A DNA stretch of 64,000 nt from Micromonospora sp. WMMA1947 (GTDB taxonomy: Bacteria; Actinomycetota; Actinomycetes; Mycobacteriales; Micromonosporaceae), in assembly GCF_027497355.1 (NCBI RefSeq), contig NZ_CP114909.1, forward strand, positions 6,220,001 through 6,284,000. Reading direction: 5' to 3'. Below, piece after piece: positions 61,604 to 64,000 of this stretch (its first letter is position 1; each line of letters begins with the position of its first letter). Position numbers and translations under genes: made by a program. Below the pieces are notes generated by a model, which was not told where the DNA came from, ran no database searches, and saw only the letters and a list, made by a program, of their open reading frames with translations.

Positions 61604-62581
61604 ATGCCGACGACCGGGGACGCCACCGCCGACCGGGTGCTGCTCGCGTTGCTGACCATGCAGCGTGAGTCCTGGGAGCAGGGGATCCTCGGGCAGGCGC
61701 TGCTCGACCTGGGCCTGGACGAGGCCGCCGTGCTGGTCGCCGACGCCGCGGTGACCCGGCAACGGCCGGACGGGCGGCTCGGCGAGCCGGCCGGTTCGGT
61801 GGGCGCGGTGAACGGCGCCGCCTGCGGCGAGGTGGTCCGGCACGCCGCGCGCAGCACCGGCGACCGGCGGTACGCGGCGGCGCTGGACGCCCAGCTCGAC
61901 TGGCTGGCCCGCCGGGCGCCGAGGGCGGCCGACGGCACGCTGTTCCACCTGCTCGACGGCCGCCAGGTGTGGGCGGACACGGTCTACATGGTGGTGCCGC
62001 TGCTGGCGCTCACCGGCCGGACCGAGGCGGCCGCCGCGCAGGTCGAGGGGCACCGGCGACGGCTGCACGACGCACGTACCGGCCTGTACGCCGCCCGCTG
62101 GGACGAGGACCGGGACGAGCTGGACCGGCCCGGGCCCTGGGGCACCGGCAACGGCTGGGTGGTCGCCGGGATCGCCCGCGCGCTGCGGCTCGCGCCGGAC
62201 CGGCCGGGCGACCTCCGCGCCGAGCTGGCCGGGCACGCCGAGGAGGTGTTGCGCGCCTGCCTCGCGTACCGGGGCGCGGACGGCCTGTTCCCCGACGTGC
62301 TGGACGAGCCGGACGCGTTCCGCGAGGCGAACACCGCCCAGCTGCTCGGGTACGCGGCCCTCAGCGGGGTGGCCGACGGGTGGCTGGCCCGGTCGTGGTT
62401 CGAGGTCGGGGCGGACCTGCTCGCGGCCGCCGCCCGGGGCATCGACGCGTACGGGCGGGTGACCGGGGTCAGCGGGGCGCCGGACTTCGAGCGCCCCGGT
62501 ACCTCGCCCGAGGCGCAGGCGTGTCACCTGCTCGGGCACGCCGCGCTGCGCCGGGCCGGTGCGGCACTCAGCGCAGGATGA
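61604..62581 (+). CDS. Glycoside hydrolase family 88/105-like protein
   Basis: 325 aa. Seven-hairpin (alpha/alpha)6 features include LTMQRESWEQGILGQALLD, LFHLLDGRQVWADTVYMVVPLL with the catalytic Asp region, PWGTGNGWVVAGIARAL and GTSPEAQACHLLGHAALR. GH88/GH105 enzymes hydrolyse unsaturated glucuronyl or rhamnogalacturonyl ends produced by lyases; some members act on other sugars. No signal peptide, so it would work on an imported oligosaccharide. The gene is divergent from the SCP2-glucosidase pair, completing a small carbohydrate island. Its stop overlaps that of the DinB gene by 14 bases. Confidence 0.87.
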   Translation: MPTTGDATADRVLLALLTMQRESWEQGILGQALLDLGLDEAAVLVADAAVTRQRPDGRLGEPAGSVGAVNGAACGEVVRHAARSTGDRRYAAALDAQLDWLARRAPRAADGTLFHLLDGRQVWADTVYMVVPLLALTGRTEAAAAQVEGHRRRLHDARTGLYAARWDEDRDELDRPGPWGTGNGWVVAGIARALRLAPDRPGDLRAELAGHAEEVLRACLAYRGADGLFPDVLDEPDAFREANTAQLLGYAALSGVADGWLARSWFEVGADLLAAAARGIDAYGRVTGVSGAPDFERPGTSPEAQACHLLGHAALRRAGAALSAG

Positions 62582-63074
62582 GCCCGCGCACGTACGCGGC
62601 CTGACCGACGTGCTGGAAGTCGTCGTCGAGCACGCTCACCAGCCGCACGCCGAGCGTCACCGGCGGATCCCAGTTCTCGTCCACGATCCGGTCCAGGTCG
62701 GCCGCGCTCAGCCCGCGCAGGTACGCGAGGCTCCGGTCCACCACCGCCCGGTGGTAGTCCAGCAGAACGTCGCCGTTCTCGGGGCGTACCGCGGCGATCT
62801 GCTCCGGGCCGTGCCCGAAGCCGGTGTCGGCGGGATCGGGCCGCAGGCCGCACTTCGGCGCCCAGTCGCCGGTGGCCCAGAGCTGCGGCTCGCCCATCAC
62901 GTCGGCCACGTGGTCGTCCTGGATCCGGGTCAGGTGCCAGACCAGCCAGCCGACCGGGTTCGCCCCGTCGGCCGGCGCCTGCCGCAGCTGGGCCGCGTCG
63001 AGCCCGTCGAGCGCCCCGGCCACCAGATCGGGCAACCGCCCGTACGCCTCGGTCAGCACGTCCTTCGCGTCCAC
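62568..63074 (-). CDS. DinB/DUF664 family protein
   Basis: 168 aa from GTG 63074, with AGGGGAG upstream. DinB-type four-helix bundle features are LLTEAYGRLPDL-like start (VLTEAYGRLPDLVAGAL), NPVGWLVWHLTRIQDDHVAD with a metal-binding His, and DDFQHVGQAAYVRGL with the second. DinB proteins are putative metal-dependent thiol or bacillithiol/mycothiol S-transferases. No partner gene is linked. The start is set at the family N-terminus; a much longer frame to 63788 is spurious. Confidence 0.87.
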   Translation of the reverse strand: MDAKDVLTEAYGRLPDLVAGALDGLDAAQLRQAPADGANPVGWLVWHLTRIQDDHVADVMGEPQLWATGDWAPKCGLRPDPADTGFGHGPEQIAAVRPENGDVLLDYHRAVVDRSLAYLRGLSAADLDRIVDENWDPPVTLGVRLVSVLDDDFQHVGQAAYVRGLILR

Positions 63075-63173
63075 GCGCGCCTCACTCCCCTGCCGTCTCG
63101 TGCGTACCCTCGGGCAGTACCGCGCAGCGTGCCCGGCAAACCTCGGCGCGGGCCCCGCCTCTAGGGTGATCGC

Positions 63174-63689
63174 GTGGTCGCGGCGCTGGAGCTGTATCTG
63201 GACACCGACGCCACCCGGCGGATCCGGGTGCTGTGGGATCTGCTGGAGTCCGACGGGGTGCCGAGCATGCGGTCGCTGCTGGCGCAGCGGCACCGTCCGC
63301 ACCTCTCGCTGGCGGTCGCGCCCCGCCTGGACCCGCACCGCGTCGCCGAGGCGCTTGCCGGAACCGTGGTGGCCGCGCCGCTGCGGCTGGAGTTCCAGCA
63401 CGCCGGGCAGTTCCTCGGGCGGGTGCTCTGGCTCGGTCCGGCGCCGACGGCCGAGCTGCTGGCGCACCACGCCGCGGTGCACGAGCGGCTGGCACGGGCC
63501 GGCGTCGAGGTGGTGGAGCACTACCGCCCCGGCCGCTGGGTGCCGCACTGCACGCTGTCCATGCGGGTGCCGAACCCGCTGATGGGCGCGGCGGTGCGGC
63601 GCTGCCTGGAGGTGCTGCCGCTGACCGCGACGGTGGTCGGCGCGGCGGTGGCCGACCACGCCCGCGACATCTCCCACCCCCTGCCCTGA
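63174..63689 (+). CDS. 2'-5' RNA ligase / 2H phosphoesterase family protein
   Basis: 171 aa. The two 2H motifs are HLSLAVAP (from PHLSL) and HCTLSMRV, spaced as in LigT/ThpR-like phosphoesterases; a conserved RVLWLGPAPTAEL lies between them. The family acts on 2',3'-cyclic phosphates or 2'-5' bonds in RNA. GTG 63174 follows a TAGGGT box (63162-63167) by six bases, so it is likely leaderless. Single gene, divergent from DinB by 99 bases. Confidence 0.9.
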   Translation: MVAALELYLDTDATRRIRVLWDLLESDGVPSMRSLLAQRHRPHLSLAVAPRLDPHRVAEALAGTVVAAPLRLEFQHAGQFLGRVLWLGPAPTAELLAHHAAVHERLARAGVEVVEHYRPGRWVPHCTLSMRVPNPLMGAAVRRCLEVLPLTATVVGAAVADHARDISHPLP

Positions 63690-63902
63690 CCACCGGTACG
63701 CGCAGGTCCCGCACGATGATCGGCATCGGACCAGGATGTGGGCGGGACAGCTCGGCGGCGAGGCGGGTTTCGCGCCATCTGCGGCCACCCTGACGATCGG
63801 GGCCGAACCGACGCAAGCTGGTAAAAGCGCAGGTCAGAGCCATTCTGGCCCCCCGAAGACGTGCGGCCGGAGCGGCAGCGAAGCACGTCGAAGGAGAGCC
63901 TC

Positions 63903-64000
63903 ATGGCCGCACCCGTCGTCCGTTCCGTCACCGCCGACCACACCGTCCTGCTGCCCGGGCAGTCGACCACCGTCCGGGTTGACGCCTACCACCCCGACTC
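63903..64000 (+). CDS. Start of an unidentified gene (3' end outside window)
   Basis: ATG 63903 with AAGGAGAG eight bases upstream begins a frame that stays open to the window end. The visible 32 residues include VVRSVTADHTVLLPGQST, a Val/Thr-rich beta-like sequence without signal peptide. Nothing more can be said. The 213 bases before it hold no gene that I can support. Confidence 0.6.
   Translation, partial: MAAPVVRSVTADHTVLLPGQSTTVRVDAYHPD

Noticed and set aside
1..64000. Natural-product gene cluster (PKS/NRPS) or prophage
   Set aside because: No thiolation, ketosynthase, condensation, integrase or structural phage genes were found. The sugar genes fit wall-polymer synthesis, since they accompany TagF- and TagGH-type proteins.

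Overview
The window is very GC-rich DNA with tight gene packing, many GTG starts and pronounced G/C at third codon positions, which makes long false ORFs on the opposite strand. Gene content (NsrR-type Rrf2 regulator, a second type IIA topoisomerase pair, DUF952, Pr6Pr, a c-di-AMP riboswitch ahead of a secreted peptidase) points to a filamentous actinomycete. Micromonosporaceae (Micromonospora or Salinispora-like) is my best inference, not a demonstrated identification.

Layout. 0-6.4 kb: end of a polytopic membrane protein, yaaA, a WhiA-like protein without its HTH, a TAXI-type solute-binding lipoprotein convergent with a response regulator/histidine kinase pair, and a DUF952 protein. 6.5-33.5 kb: a large cell-surface glycopolymer locus. 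It holds all five enzyme classes of the UDP-2,3-diacetamido-mannuronic acid pathway (WbpA, WbpB, WbpE, WbpD and WbpI types), two CDP-polyol phosphotransferases with membrane-spanning N-termini (TagF/TarL type), a fused cytidylyltransferase-SDR like the CDP-ribitol enzyme Bcs1, a TagG/TagH-type ABC exporter with a divergent TetR regulator, at least five soluble glycosyltransferases and two GT-C-like membrane proteins. Together they read as a wall teichoic acid or teichuronic-type polymer built from ribitol (or glycerol) phosphate plus an acidic diamino sugar.

33.5-42.5 kb: alpha/beta hydrolase, a secreted C39-like peptidase behind a c-di-AMP (ydaO-type) riboswitch, two small hypothetical genes, an acyltransferase and a pyruvyltransferase that may decorate surface glycans, AlkB and a uracil/xanthine permease. 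42.1-42.5 kb carries three palindromic repeat elements; a fourth copy is at 34.3 kb. 42.6-48.5 kb: topoisomerase IV-type parE and parC, the latter interrupted at the catalytic tyrosine by a 429-residue intein with a LAGLIDADG endonuclease.

48.8-64 kb: secreted SGNH hydrolase, NsrR-methyltransferase and divergent flavohemoglobin (nitric oxide defence), a glycosyltransferase preceded by what looks like the tail of another, alpha/beta hydrolase, several hypothetical proteins, DUF72, Pr6Pr, a carbohydrate cluster (debranching-type glucosidase, SCP2 protein, GH88/105-like hydrolase), DinB, a 2'-5' RNA ligase-like protein and the first codons of one more gene.

Regulation visible in the DNA includes strong hairpin terminators between convergent genes and a recurrent leaderless start architecture (TANNNT box 6-8 bases before the start codon). 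No tRNA, rRNA, CRISPR array, insertion sequence or prophage was seen.
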